Of a stretch of 47,988 bases of DNA, positions 1-9,991 are shown piece after piece. The position numbers and the translations under genes are program-made. The DNA lies in the NCBI GenBank assembly GCA_030603685.1, contig JAUVXG010000012.1, forward strand, positions 1 to 47,988. Reading direction: 5' to 3'. Position 1 is the stretch's first letter. Each line of letters starts with the position of its first letter. This DNA is from Pleomorphomonas sp. Lineage in GTDB: Bacteria; Pseudomonadota; Alphaproteobacteria; Rhizobiales; Pleomorphomonadaceae. Below the pieces are notes generated by a model. It worked only from the letters and a program-made list of their open reading frames with translations, was not told the DNA's origin and did not search any database.

Positions 1-29
1 CTTCGGGAAAATCGCGGGAGGAGTTGCGC

Positions 30-1139
<1,110 letters not shown>

Positions 1140-1147
1140 TCGAGGTT

Positions 1148-1169
1148 CGGCCGTCCTTCCGGGCGGCCG
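1148..1169 (+). terminator. Rho-independent terminator-like hairpin after the ABC ATPase gene
   Basis: A 9-base stem, CGGCCGTCC pairing with GGGCGGCCG (one G-T pair) around the loop TTCC, starts 8 bases after the stop codon of the ABC ATPase gene. Only a short T-containing tail (CGCCTTTC) follows. It sits in the 37-base space between convergent genes and could serve either strand. Confidence 0.6.
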
Positions 1170-1176
1170 TCGCCTT

Positions 1177-2166
1177 TCAGAGAATGCCGACCCGTTTCAG
1201 GAACCACCACGCGCCCCAGACGGAACAGCCACCGAGCGCAAAGGCGAGCAGGGTGCCGAAGTGCTCGCCGGCGAAAGGCAGGCCTCCGGTGTTCATGCCG
1301 AAGAATCCCGTTACCAGCGTCGGCGGCAACAGGAAGGCGGTCATGATCGAAAGGATGTAGAGGTGGCGGTTGGTTTCCGAAGAAATCTTGGAGTCGATCT
1401 CTTCATGCAGAAGGCGTGCCCGGTCTTGCAGGCCCTGCATTTCCTGTGACGCCGAGCCAAGCAGATCGGCGAGCGTTTCGGCCATTTCTATCGTGCCGGT
1501 CGGCAAGGGATCGGGGTCGTCCCAGCGCTGGTAACGACGGAACAACGCCACGGACGCCCTGAGCTGACGGTTCAGCCGGACCACCGTGCGCCGAACGGGG
1601 CCAAGACGACGGCGCTCGTCGCGCGGCGCCGTCTCGAAAACATAGTCCTCGATCCGGTCGAGCTCGTCTCCCATCTCGACGATGAGGGTGTCCACCACCT
1701 TCTCGAACTCGGTCACGACGGTTGCAAAGACACCGACCGTCTCGTGGATGGCGAGGCCGCGATCGACAGCGAGCCGCGCCGCCTCGACACACCGCAATGG
1801 ATGCAGGCGAGCCGTGACGATCAGTCGCTCCGACGCGGCAAAGCGGAACCACCCGATGTCGTTGGTCTCATAATCGAAGGCGCGTTCGATGTCGGTGAAC
1901 ACGCCGTGCAACACGCCGTCATCGGATGCCAGCACGACGTGATTGTCCCGATCGGTCAACGTGGCCCTGGCCGCCTCCGGAAGATCAGGGAAACCCTCCA
2001 GGAACTTCTGCACCCGAGCATCACTGAGCGCCAGATGCAGCCAGACGAACCCATCATCGACGATCAGCTGGTCGCGCGGCGTGGTCGGCGGCAGCGGGTG
2101 GCCGGCGCCGGTCGCAGCGTCGAAACGATAGGCCCAGACAAATCCGGGAATCTCGGGGGCAAGCAA
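1177..2166 (-). CDS. CorA family divalent cation transporter, ZntB-like
   Basis: Inner-membrane cation channel or transporter of the CorA superfamily, about 329 residues, near the usual 310-330. A long soluble N-terminal domain ends in a charged helical segment; then come two C-terminal membrane helices separated by the loop FGMNTGGLPF. GMN (about residues 290-292) is the family signature, and the following GGLP resembles the loop of ZntB zinc transporters more than the MP-containing loop of classical magnesium CorA. That supports a ZntB-like role, but the ion is inferred. The start is uncertain: a TTG at 2166 has AGGAG about 10 bases upstream, while the GTG at 2190 lacks a clear ribosome-binding site and would add 8 residues. 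It stands alone, convergent with the ABC ATPase gene. Confidence 0.88.
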   Translation of the reverse strand: MLAPEIPGFVWAYRFDAATGAGHPLPPTTPRDQLIVDDGFVWLHLALSDARVQKFLEGFPDLPEAARATLTDRDNHVVLASDDGVLHGVFTDIERAFDYETNDIGWFRFAASERLIVTARLHPLRCVEAARLAVDRGLAIHETVGVFATVVTEFEKVVDTLIVEMGDELDRIEDYVFETAPRDERRRLGPVRRTVVRLNRQLRASVALFRRYQRWDDPDPLPTGTIEMAETLADLLGSASQEMQGLQDRARLLHEEIDSKISSETNRHLYILSIMTAFLLPPTLVTGFFGMNTGGLPFAGEHFGTLLAFALGGCSVWGAWWFLKRVGIL

Positions 2167-2374
2167 GGACCGGGCACTCCTGACAGGCACGGCGAACCGC
2201 GTTTTTTCCTGATAACACGCGAGGGTGACGGTCTTCCACTCCGGCTGTCCTGCAAGCGGTCAGGCGGTGTTCGAGCCATCGGGACTGCGAGCGTTCGGCA
2301 CCGGATCGGGCATCCGCCCGTCCGACCGGTCGGCCGAGGGCGGATGCTGGCGTGAAAGGAGTGCGGTAGCCGGA

Positions 2375-2725
2375 TCAGTCCGGCAGAGCGGCCGTGATGA
2401 TGAACTCGACCTTGTACTCCGGAGCGGCCAGCTTGGCCTCGCCGGTGGCGCGGGCAGGTGCGTTGCCCGGCGCAACCCAGGACTCCCACACTTCGTTCAT
2501 GGCGGCAAAGTCGGCCATATCGGCCAGCCAGACGATGGCCTGCAACACACGCGTCTTGTCGGTGCCGGCAGCGGCGAGCAAGCGATCGACCTCGGCTAGC
2601 GCCTCGGCGGCCTGCGACTTGACGTCGCCCTTCGGCGAACCGATCTGGCCGGCAAGATAGACGGTCTTGTTGTGGACGACGGCGTTGCTCATGCGCTTGC
2701 CGGGCTCGATGCGGGTGATCGCCAT
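2375..2725 (-). CDS. ridA: RidA family protein (reactive intermediate/imine deaminase)
   Basis: Small cytosolic protein of the YjgF/YER057c/UK114 (RidA) family, 116 residues. Family members hydrolyse enamine and imine intermediates released by PLP enzymes such as threonine dehydratase. Typical features are an N-terminal segment ending in TVYLAGQIG, the helix QAAEALAEVDRLLAAAG, the NEVWESWV segment and a C-terminal strand VEFIITAALPD. The sequence ...PARATGEAKLAAPEYKVEF contains the arginine that binds the substrate carboxylate in active RidA proteins, but the usual C-terminal catalytic-pocket cysteine and glutamate are not obvious, so this may be a divergent subgroup. The start at 2725 has a GGAGAG ribosome-binding site; an in-frame extension to 2827 has no family similarity. 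It is a single gene in its local context. Confidence 0.88.
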   Translation of the reverse strand: MAITRIEPGKRMSNAVVHNKTVYLAGQIGSPKGDVKSQAAEALAEVDRLLAAAGTDKTRVLQAIVWLADMADFAAMNEVWESWVAPGNAPARATGEAKLAAPEYKVEFIITAALPD

Positions 2726-3017
2726 GACGGGACTCTCCGATTCCTGAGGCGGGCGGCCCATCCGCCCGCAGGGTGACTGTTGCCTATCTTCTCGGCAGAT
2801 TGCCCGCAACAGGAAAACCAATGGCAACCCGAACCGGAAAACGGTCCCCCAGGGCAGGCGGAGATCCGTTCGTCGTCACACTCGTGTCCTGGATCGATTA
2901 GGGCCTTCCAACTTCCCCTGATGAGCGCTGCAACGGATGGTGAGCCCCTCCCCTGCCGCTTACAACCCGTGTCGGGCCGGTCATCCTCCCGGCGGACCGC
3001 CAGACGCGGAGCCTCTC

Positions 3018-3833
3018 ATGTCCTTTTTCGGTCCTTATGGCCCGCTCACGGCCGACGACATAGTCGCGATCAACACCATCGCCCGCTTTCTGGCGCTCGA
3101 CGATCTCGGCGCGGCGGACAAGGGCGACGCCCCGACTTTCGATCTGGTGGTGCTGGCCGGCAACGCGCTGTTGTGGACGCTGGAAGGCGCCGTGAAGACG
3201 GCGCGCGCGACTGGCGTTCCGTTGTTGATTTCCGGCGGAATCGGTCATTCGACGGGACTGCTGGCAACCGCCGTCGACGCCCATCCCGTCTATCGGAAGG
3301 CACTGGCCGGCCAGACTTCCGAAGCGCGCCTGCTTGGCGACATTGCCGCCATGTTCCTAGGGCTCGACCAGTCTCGGCTGCTTCTCGAGGATGCGTCGAC
3401 CAACTGCGGTGAGAATGCCCGCTTCACCAGAGGGGTCCTTGAGGGACTGGGACTTGCACCCGGCGCCATTCTGCTCGTGCAGGACCCGCTGATGCAACGA
3501 CGCACCGATGCCTCCTTCCGGCAAGCCTGGGCGGACGCCCAATGCCCGAAAATCGTCAACTGGCCGGTGCAGATTCCGCAGCTCGGTTACCGTGCAGGTC
3601 GCATCGACTATCTCAACAGCCCGAACAGCAAGAAGTGGACGCCGGAAAGGTTCATGTCCTTGCTGACGGGGGAAATTCCACGCCTCGTCGACGACGAGAA
3701 CGGCTACGGCCCGCGCGGCAAGGGTTTCCTGCCGCACGTCGACATTCCCCAGGAGGTACTGGAAGCCTGGCGACACATCATGGGGTCCGGCAAGTTCGGC
3801 GCTTTGGCTCTGGGGCGACCGGTCGGAGGCTAG
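3018..3833 (+). CDS. YdcF/SanA-like (DUF218) family protein
   Basis: Member of the DUF218 (YdcF/ElyC/SanA) superfamily, 271 residues. The hallmark is a Rossmann-like core: DLVVLAGNALLWTLEGAVKTA, then a GVPLLISGGIGHST strand-turn, SEARLLGDIAAMFLG, the DASTNCGENARFT segment and ILLVQDPLMQRRTDASF. In relatives the D-S-T-x-T/N-x-x-E-N block lines the active site. E. coli YdcF binds S-adenosylmethionine and ElyC affects envelope carbohydrate synthesis, but no general function is established. No signal peptide or membrane helix is apparent, so it should be cytosolic. The ATG at 3018 follows a GGAG; upstream in-frame codons back to 2937 look non-coding. No operon partners are evident. Confidence 0.85.
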   Translation: MSFFGPYGPLTADDIVAINTIARFLALDDLGAADKGDAPTFDLVVLAGNALLWTLEGAVKTARATGVPLLISGGIGHSTGLLATAVDAHPVYRKALAGQTSEARLLGDIAAMFLGLDQSRLLLEDASTNCGENARFTRGVLEGLGLAPGAILLVQDPLMQRRTDASFRQAWADAQCPKIVNWPVQIPQLGYRAGRIDYLNSPNSKKWTPERFMSLLTGEIPRLVDDENGYGPRGKGFLPHVDIPQEVLEAWRHIMGSGKFGALALGRPVGG

Positions 3834-4133
3834 ATCATGACGGCAATCGGGACGCCACTCGCCTGATGAATGCCCGGGAGGCGTTTGGAAAGGCGAACAC
3901 TGCCGATCAGACCGTCTCGACCCGTTTGACCGAGTTCCCAATGCACCGGGCAGCCGTCGCTGCGCACGGTCCGATCATTTCGTTGGTAGACTAAAGATTC
4001 CGCATAGGTATCTTCACGCACAACTCCCGCATACGTAGTATTACGCCTCGCTCCCGAGTCTGGGTGGAGCTGGCCGTCGTTTCCGATCGCCGGACAGACC
4101 GGGGTGAAGCATCACGATTGGGGAGGATTACCG
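3834..4133. other. Intergenic region upstream of the MHS permease gene
   Basis: 300 bases without a credible gene. It is less GC-rich than its surroundings between about 3975 and 4050. A weak promoter candidate TTGGTA (3983-3988), a 17-base spacer and AGGTAT (4006-4011) could serve the permease gene. No terminator or dyad of note was found after the YdcF-like gene. Confidence 0.4.
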
Positions 4134-5804
4134 ATGACAGCAACCAGTGTCGACCCGACGAAGTCGCCCGGCTCGACCACGATGACGAAAGAGGAGCGGC
4201 GCGTCATCTTCGCCTCGTCGCTCGGAACCGTCTTCGAATGGTACGATTTCTACCTCTACGGATCCCTGTCAGCAGTCATCGCCGTCCAGTTCTTCTCTGG
4301 CGTCAATCCGACGGCGGCGTTCATCTTCGCACTGCTTGCCTTCGCGGCCGGCTTCGCGGTCCGCCCGTTCGGTGCGCTGGTGTTCGGCCGGCTCGGTGAC
4401 ATGATCGGCCGCAAGTACACGTTCCTGGTCACCATCCTGATCATGGGTGCCTCGACGTTCATCGTCGGCATCCTGCCCAACTATGCGACGATCGGAATCG
4501 TCGCGCCTGTCATCCTGATATTGCTTCGCCTTCTGCAGGGCCTGGCGCTCGGCGGAGAGTATGGCGGCGCAGCGACCTATGTGGCCGAGCACGCCCCCGA
4601 CCATCGCCGCGGCGCCTATACGTCGTGGATCCAGACCACGGCCACACTCGGGCTGTTCATGTCGCTCTTGGTCATTCTCGGATGCCGCGCGGCGATGTCG
4701 GCCGAAGACTTCAACACCTGGGGTTGGCGCATTCCCTTCCTGGTGTCGATCCTGCTGCTGGCCATCTCCGTCTGGATCCGCCTGAAGCTCAACGAGAGCC
4801 CGGCCTTCCGACGCATGCAGGAAGAGGGGAAGACTTCCAAGGCGCCGCTCACCGAAGCGTTCGGCCGCTGGAAGAACCTCAAGGTCGTCCTGCTGGCCCT
4901 GTTGGGCCTCGTCGCCGGTCAGGCGGTGGTCTGGTACACGGGCCAGTTCTACGCCCTGTTCTTCCTGACGCAGACGCTGAAAGTCGAAGCACAGACAGCC
5001 AATCTCCTGATCGCGGCGTCGCTCCTGCTCGCCACGCCCTTCTTCGTGATCTTCGGTTCGCTGTCCGACAAGATCGGCCGCAAACCGATCATCATGGTCG
5101 GCCTGCTGCTTGCCTGTCTCACCTACTTCCCGATCTTCAAGGGCATCACCCACTTCGCCAACCCGGCTCTGGAACAGGCCATCGCCAGCGCCCCGGTAAC
5201 CGTCGTTGCCGATCCAAACGAGTGCTCGTTCCAGTTCAATCCGGTGGGTACGTCGAAGTTCACCACTTCCTGCGACGTTGCGAAATCCGCCCTTGTGAAG
5301 GCGGGCGTGCCTTATGAGAACGAGGCGGCGCCCGCGGGCACACCGGCCACGGTGAAGATCGGGGCGACCTCGGTCGCCTTCGGCACCGAGGCCGGCGCCG
5401 ACGGTTCCACGCCGGCTCAGGTGTTCAGCCAGTCGCTGGCCGACGCCATCACGACCGCCGGCTATCCGGCCAAGGCCGACCCTGCCCAGATCAACATCGT
5501 CATGGTGACGCTGCTGCTGTTCGTGCTGGTGCTCTACGTCACCATGGTCTACGGCCCGATCGCCGCCATCCTGGTCGAGATGTTCCCGACCCGCATCCGC
5601 TACACCTCGATGTCGCTGCCCTACCACATCGGTAACGGCTGGTTCGGCGGCTTCCTGCCGACGACGGCCTTCGCCATGGTGGCGGCCACCGGCGACATCT
5701 ACTATGGCCTCTGGTACCCGATCGTGGTGGCGGCGGCCACGCTGGTGATCGGCGTGCTGTTCGTCCGTGAAACCAAGGACAACGACCTGCACGCCGACTA
5801 CTGA
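4134..5804 (+). CDS. MFS transporter, metabolite:H+ symporter (MHS) type
   Basis: Inner-membrane permease of the major facilitator superfamily, 556 residues. The N-terminal block FEWYDFYLYG, the loop RLGDMIGRKYTF between helices 2 and 3, LQGLALGGEYGGAATYVAEHAP and the second-half loop GSLSDKIGRKP are hallmarks of the MHS family, which carries proline/betaine, citrate, shikimate and 2-oxoglutarate. About 100 extra residues (roughly 350-455, from the ITHFANPALEQ segment to KADPAQI) separate two late helices and contain two cysteines; this polar block is probably periplasmic and is longer than in ProP or KgtP (about 430-500 residues). The ATG at 4134 has a GGGGAGGA ribosome-binding site; a GTG at 4104 is less likely. 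It converges on the catabolic operon at 5865-9913 and could import its substrate, but this is inference. Confidence 0.9.
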   Translation: MTATSVDPTKSPGSTTMTKEERRVIFASSLGTVFEWYDFYLYGSLSAVIAVQFFSGVNPTAAFIFALLAFAAGFAVRPFGALVFGRLGDMIGRKYTFLVTILIMGASTFIVGILPNYATIGIVAPVILILLRLLQGLALGGEYGGAATYVAEHAPDHRRGAYTSWIQTTATLGLFMSLLVILGCRAAMSAEDFNTWGWRIPFLVSILLLAISVWIRLKLNESPAFRRMQEEGKTSKAPLTEAFGRWKNLKVVLLALLGLVAGQAVVWYTGQFYALFFLTQTLKVEAQTANLLIAASLLLATPFFVIFGSLSDKIGRKPIIMVGLLLACLTYFPIFKGITHFANPALEQAIASAPVTVVADPNECSFQFNPVGTSKFTTSCDVAKSALVKAGVPYENEAAPAGTPATVKIGATSVAFGTEAGADGSTPAQVFSQSLADAITTAGYPAKADPAQINIVMVTLLLFVLVLYVTMVYGPIAAILVEMFPTRIRYTSMSLPYHIGNGWFGGFLPTTAFAMVAATGDIYYGLWYPIVVAAATLVIGVLFVRETKDNDLHADY

Positions 5805-5825
5805 CCGGCGAGAAGCCTGACAGCG

Positions 5826-5850
5826 GGGCCCGGCCACAATGGTCGGGCCC
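5826..5850 (+). terminator. Intrinsic terminator of the MHS permease gene
   Basis: An 11-base stem (GGGCCCGGCCA pairing with TGGTCGGGCCC, one G-T pair) closes a 3-base loop and is followed by ATTCTGTTTCTGG. It starts 22 bases after the permease stop. The T-rich side faces right, so it mainly serves the plus strand; it may also block read-through from the converging operon. Confidence 0.75.
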
Positions 5851-5864
5851 ATTCTGTTTCTGGA

Positions 5865-7532
5865 TCAACTACGCCCGGCGAACTGATCCAGCGTCTTTGC
5901 CGGCGTGACCGCCTGCGGGTCGAGGAAACAGTGGACGATCGCAGGCTTGCCGGAAGCCATCGCCCGTTCAAAGGCAGGCGCGAACTCGGCCGTTGTCCGA
6001 ACGGTCTCGCCGTAGCCACCGTAGGCGCGCGCCAGGGCCGCAAAATCCGGATTTTTCAGCGAGGTGGCCGACACCCGACCGGGATACTCCCGCTCCTGGT
6101 GCATGCGGATGGTGCCATACATGGCGTTGTCGATGACCACGACAACGACCGGAATGTCGTACTGCACGGCGGTTGCGAACTCCTGGCCGTTCATCAGGAA
6201 ACAGCCATCGCCGGCAAACACGACCACGGGCCGGTCCGGAAACTGCCGCTTGGCCATGACGCCGGCCGGTACCGAATAACCGACCGATCCCGACGTCGGC
6301 GCCAACTGGCCGGTGAAGCTGCGATAGCGCCAGTAGCGATGCACCCAGATGGCATAGTTGCCGGCGCCATTGGCGATGATCGTCTCGGGCGGCAGGTGTT
6401 CGCGCAGCCAGACCATGACCTCGCCATACTGAAAGTCGCCCGGCAACATGGTGGGCTTGTCGGTCCAGGCCAGGAAATCGGCTCGAGCCGTCTTCGTCTC
6501 GGGCGACCAGGGGATTTCGACCGGCGGGTGGACAGTGGAGAGCGCCGAAGCAAAAGCGTGCGGACTGGCGACGATGCCGAGCGCCGGCTGGTAGACCCGG
6601 CCGATCTCTTCCGGGTCGGGGTAGACATGGATCAGCGTCTGCCGGGGCTGGGGTATGTCAATGAGCGTGTAGGACGAAGACGGCGACTCCGACAGACGAC
6701 CGCCGATGACGAGAAGCACATCGGCTTCGCGAACGCGGGCGGCCAGTTTCGGGTTGGGGCCGAGACCGAGGTCGCCGGCATAGTTCGGATGATCGGCCGG
6801 GAACAGCGAGGCGCGACGGAAGCTCGTGGCAACCGGCAGGTCGAAGCGCTCGGCAAACCGGATCACCTCGCGGCGCGCCCGCTCGCTCCATCGCGAGCCT
6901 CCCAGAATGACCAGCGGGCGCTTGGCGTCCCAGATCAGCTTCTGCAACCGCGCGAGATCGGCAAGCCCCGGCCAGATCTCCACCGGCTCGACGATCGGTG
7001 CATCGGCCACTTCGGCCGTTTCGGTGAGCATGTCCTCCGGCAGCGACACCACCACCGGCCCCGGCCGCCCCTGCATGGCGACGCGGAAGGCGCGGGCGAC
7101 CAGTTCGGGTATGCGGACGGGATCATCAATCTCGACGACCCACTTGGCGACGGAGCCGAACACCGCCTTGTAGTCCATCTCCTGGAAACAGCCCCGCTCC
7201 AGCATGCCGCGCTCGGCTTGCCCGACGAACATGATCAGCGGCGTCGAGTCATGTTCGGCGATATGGAGCCCGGGCGCGGCATTGGCGGCGCCAGGGGCTC
7301 GCGTCACGAAACAGATACCAGGCTTGCCGGTGAGCTTGCCGTAGGCATCGGCCATCATGGTGGCCCCGGCCTCATTGCGGCAGACCAATACGTCGATCGA
7401 GCTGTCGTGCAGCGCATCGAGGGCGGCGAGATAGGACTCGCCCGGCACACAGGTCAACCGTTCGACGCCTTGCCGAACGAGTTGATCGACGAGGATCTGA
7501 CCGCCGGTGCGGGTGGGGATGGACGGAGACAA
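5865..7532 (-). CDS. Thiamine pyrophosphate-dependent enzyme, acetolactate synthase-like
   Basis: Cytosolic TPP enzyme of the acetolactate synthase/2-oxoacid decarboxylase superfamily, 555 residues. The N-terminal pyrimidine-binding domain carries the activating glutamate in CRNEAGATMMADAYG (E54); the middle domain contains a Rossmann-like VILGGSRW segment; the C-terminal domain has GDGCFLMNGQEF followed by IDNAMYG, the GDG...N motif that binds Mg and diphosphate. It differs from IlvB (no obvious regulatory partner, no isoleucine/valine context), so the substrate is unknown; a 2-oxoacid decarboxylase, carboligase or C-C lyase are all possible. The most plausible start is a TTG at 7532, 9 bases after GGGAG; no nearby ATG fits. 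It is the last gene of an operon with the DapB-like (58 bases upstream) and ALDH7 genes. Confidence 0.88.
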   Translation of the reverse strand: MSPSIPTRTGGQILVDQLVRQGVERLTCVPGESYLAALDALHDSSIDVLVCRNEAGATMMADAYGKLTGKPGICFVTRAPGAANAAPGLHIAEHDSTPLIMFVGQAERGMLERGCFQEMDYKAVFGSVAKWVVEIDDPVRIPELVARAFRVAMQGRPGPVVVSLPEDMLTETAEVADAPIVEPVEIWPGLADLARLQKLIWDAKRPLVILGGSRWSERARREVIRFAERFDLPVATSFRRASLFPADHPNYAGDLGLGPNPKLAARVREADVLLVIGGRLSESPSSSYTLIDIPQPRQTLIHVYPDPEEIGRVYQPALGIVASPHAFASALSTVHPPVEIPWSPETKTARADFLAWTDKPTMLPGDFQYGEVMVWLREHLPPETIIANGAGNYAIWVHRYWRYRSFTGQLAPTSGSVGYSVPAGVMAKRQFPDRPVVVFAGDGCFLMNGQEFATAVQYDIPVVVVVIDNAMYGTIRMHQEREYPGRVSATSLKNPDFAALARAYGGYGETVRTTAEFAPAFERAMASGKPAIVHCFLDPQAVTPAKTLDQFAGRS

Positions 7533-7590
7533 GATGGTGAACTCCCAAAACGACCGGTGCGCCACCGGAATGTCGAGACTATCGAGACGG

Positions 7591-8388
7591 TCAGTCGAGC
7601 AGCAGGTCAAGGCCTCGCCGTAGGCCGGCCTGCCCGCGCACCCGCCGCACGGCCAGCAGCGTTCCGGCCACATAGGGCGCGGCATCGGAGCCGGCATCGT
7701 GACGAATGAGGAGGCGCTCACCCGGCGCACCAAACTGAGCCTCGCAGGACAGCACATAGCCCGGCATGCGCAGCGAATGAACCTGCACTGCGCCAACGCT
7801 GCCGCCGCGCGTTTCGCGGATGCCACCAAGTTCGTTCACCGGCTTCGACGTTGCAGTTCCGCGAACGGCGGACAGCCGCTCGGCCAGTTCGCGCGCCGTA
7901 CCGGAAGGCGTATCGGGCTTGCCCGCCGAGGCGTAGTCGATCACCTCGACGTCGGCGACGTACTTCGCGGCCATCAGAGCGAACTTGGTCATCAGCGTGG
8001 CGGTGATCGAATAGTTTCCGGCGGCGAACGCGCCGACGGACTTCGCCCGCGCGGCCGCGTCGATTTCCGCGTAATCGTCGGCCGATAGCCCGGAGGTGCC
8101 GATGACCACGGCGACACCGGCCGAAATCGCCGCGAGGGCGTTGGCTTTCACGACCTGTGGTGCGGTGTAGTCGACAAGAACGTCGGCTCCCGTGCCCAGC
8201 GCTTCCTCGACGGTGGCGACCACGGTCACGCCGACGGACGATCCGCCCAACGCCTCGCCAAGATCGCGCCCGGCGGCCGAGCGGGCTACGGCACCGGCCA
8301 GCACCAGATCCTCGGAGGCGAGAACCGCTCTGGCCACCGCGCTGCCGGTCCAGCCGGTCGCGCCGGCCACGATGACACGTATCGTCAT
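7591..8388 (-). CDS. DapB-like dihydrodipicolinate reductase family protein, catalytic His missing
   Basis: 265-residue protein with the fold of 4-hydroxy-tetrahydrodipicolinate reductase: N-terminal nucleotide-binding motif GATGWTG (9-15), VDYTAP (72-77), VIGTSG (95-100), GNYSI (124-128) and the C-terminal domain signature KPDTPSGTA (157-165). True DapB enzymes have a pair of histidines in EAHHRHKVDAPSGTA; here the aligned stretch is DYASAGKPDTPSGTA, so the catalytic His and its neighbour are Ala153 and Ser154, while the substrate-binding Lys (157) remains. This is therefore unlikely to be the lysine-biosynthetic enzyme. It begins 4 bases after the ALDH7 stop, hence co-transcribed. A NAD(P)-dependent step on a cyclic imine or related amino-acid derivative is a reasonable inference. 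The ATG at 8388 places the GATGWTG motif at residue 9, as expected for the family. Confidence 0.85.
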   Translation of the reverse strand: MTIRVIVAGATGWTGSAVARAVLASEDLVLAGAVARSAAGRDLGEALGGSSVGVTVVATVEEALGTGADVLVDYTAPQVVKANALAAISAGVAVVIGTSGLSADDYAEIDAAARAKSVGAFAAGNYSITATLMTKFALMAAKYVADVEVIDYASAGKPDTPSGTARELAERLSAVRGTATSKPVNELGGIRETRGGSVGAVQVHSLRMPGYVLSCEAQFGAPGERLLIRHDAGSDAAPYVAGTLLAVRRVRGQAGLRRGLDLLLD

Positions 8389-8392
8389 GGGC

Positions 8393-9913
8393 TTACTCGA
8401 CGTCGAAGCTGACGCCCTGCGCCAGCGGCAGGTCGCGGCCGTAGTTGATGGTGTTGGTGGCCCTGCGCATGTAGGCCTTCCAGGCGTCGGAGCCGGCCTC
8501 GCGGCCGCCGCCGGTTTCCTTCTCGCCGCCGAAAGCGCCGCCGATCTCGGCGCCGGACGGACCGATGTTGACGTTGACGATGCCGCAATCCGACCCTCGG
8601 GCCGACAGGAACGTTTCCGCCTCCCGCAGGTCGTTGGTGAAGATCGACGACGAGAGCCCCTGCGGCACCGCGTTGTGCGCATCAAGCACGGTGTCGAAGT
8701 CGGTGTACCGCATCACGTAGAGAATGGGCGCGAAGGTCTCCGTCATGACCACATCCGTCTGGGCCGGCATTTCGACCAGAGCCGGACGCGCATAGAAGGC
8801 ATTACCCCCCAGTTCTTCTTGGGTGCGCTCGCCACCATGAACGGTTGCGCCGTCCGCCCGCGCCTTCCCGAGGGCCTCTTGCATGCGGTCGTAGGAGGCC
8901 TTGTCGATCAATGGTCCGACCAGGGTGCCGGCCTGGCGCGGATCGCCGATCGTCACCGACGCGTAGGCCTTTCGGAGACGTGGCAGCAGACTGTCATAGA
9001 CGCTGTCATGGACGAACAGCCGCCTCAGCGTCGTGCAGCGCTGGCCGGCCGTGCCGATCGCGGCGAAGGCGACGCCACGCACCACCAGATCGAGATCGGC
9101 GCTGGGAGCGACGATGGCTCCGTTGTTGCCGCCGAGCTCCAGAATGGCACGGGCGAAGCGTGCTGCAAGGCGCGGCGCCACGGCGCGCCCCATGGCCGTC
9201 GACCCGGTCGCCGACACGGCGGCGACCCTGGTATCATCGACCAGCGCCTCGCCGATCTCGCGTCCGCCGATGATAACCGCGGAAAGACCAGCCGGCGCTC
9301 CCGCCTTGGCCGCCGCCTTCTCGAACAGCGCCTGCGTGGCAAGCGCGGTGAGCGGCGTCTTCTCCGACGGCTTCCAGACGACGGTGTCACCGCAGACCAG
9401 GGCGATGGCAGCATTCCACGACCATACCGCAACCGGGAAGTTGAAGGCCGAGATGACGCCGACGACGCCAAGCGGGTGCCAGGTCTCCATCATGCGATGG
9501 CTTGGCCGCTCGGTGGCGATGGTGAGCCCATAAAGCTGGCGAGACAGACCGACCGCGAAGTCGCAGATGTCGACCATCTCCTGCACTTCGCCGAGGCCTT
9601 CGGAAACGATCTTGCCGGCCTCGATGGTGACGAGCCGGCCAAGGTCAGCCTTGGCCGCCCGCAGCTCGAGCCCGAACAGGCGGATCAGTTCGCCGCGCTT
9701 GGGCGCCGGCACGAGACGCCAGGATCGGAAAGCCTCTTGCGCGGCCGCAATCGTGCCATCGCAACCGGCCGCGTCGGTCTCACGAACTTCGGCGATCCGC
9801 TCGCCGGTGATCGGCGACGTGACGGCGAGGCTGCCACCCATGTAGGCGGCTTCCTGAACACCAAGGCGGGCGAGCAGGTCGGCGGTTTCCTGAACAAGGC
9901 TGGAAGCGGACAT
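8393..9913 (-). CDS. ALDH7-type aldehyde dehydrogenase (2-aminoadipate semialdehyde dehydrogenase-like)
   Basis: NAD(P)-dependent aldehyde dehydrogenase of 506 residues. Catalytic elements are the oxyanion Asn in SAFNFP (158), the general-base Glu in LELGGNN (259) and the nucleophile Cys in GQRCTTLRR (293). The C-terminal block GGEKETGGGREAGSDAWK followed by YMRRATNTINY and DLPLAQG is the signature of the ALDH7 (antiquitin) family, whose members oxidise 2-aminoadipate-6-semialdehyde, formed from piperideine-6-carboxylate in lysine and pipecolate catabolism. That activity is the best guess, not proven. It is the first gene of a three-gene operon and is divergently transcribed from a LysR regulator, with two dyads in the 141-base gap that probably control both. 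Confidence 0.92.
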   Translation of the reverse strand: MSASSLVQETADLLARLGVQEAAYMGGSLAVTSPITGERIAEVRETDAAGCDGTIAAAQEAFRSWRLVPAPKRGELIRLFGLELRAAKADLGRLVTIEAGKIVSEGLGEVQEMVDICDFAVGLSRQLYGLTIATERPSHRMMETWHPLGVVGVISAFNFPVAVWSWNAAIALVCGDTVVWKPSEKTPLTALATQALFEKAAAKAGAPAGLSAVIIGGREIGEALVDDTRVAAVSATGSTAMGRAVAPRLAARFARAILELGGNNGAIVAPSADLDLVVRGVAFAAIGTAGQRCTTLRRLFVHDSVYDSLLPRLRKAYASVTIGDPRQAGTLVGPLIDKASYDRMQEALGKARADGATVHGGERTQEELGGNAFYARPALVEMPAQTDVVMTETFAPILYVMRYTDFDTVLDAHNAVPQGLSSSIFTNDLREAETFLSARGSDCGIVNVNIGPSGAEIGGAFGGEKETGGGREAGSDAWKAYMRRATNTINYGRDLPLAQGVSFDVE

Positions 9914-9991
9914 CGGGCACTCTCGTCGGCGCCGCCGGCCAACGGCACGGCGGGGGATGGGCTGAATGACCGTAAGTTATTGTCCCGAGCC

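Noticed and set aside
4269-5852. Long open frame of 527 codons on the minus strand opposite the MHS permease
   Set aside because: His/Asp/Arg/Gln-rich translation without family similarity; it is the antisense shadow of a GC-rich gene.
5931-7709. Open frame of 592 codons on the plus strand opposite the TPP enzyme
   Set aside because: Antisense shadow; composition abnormal and the opposite strand encodes an intact TPP enzyme.
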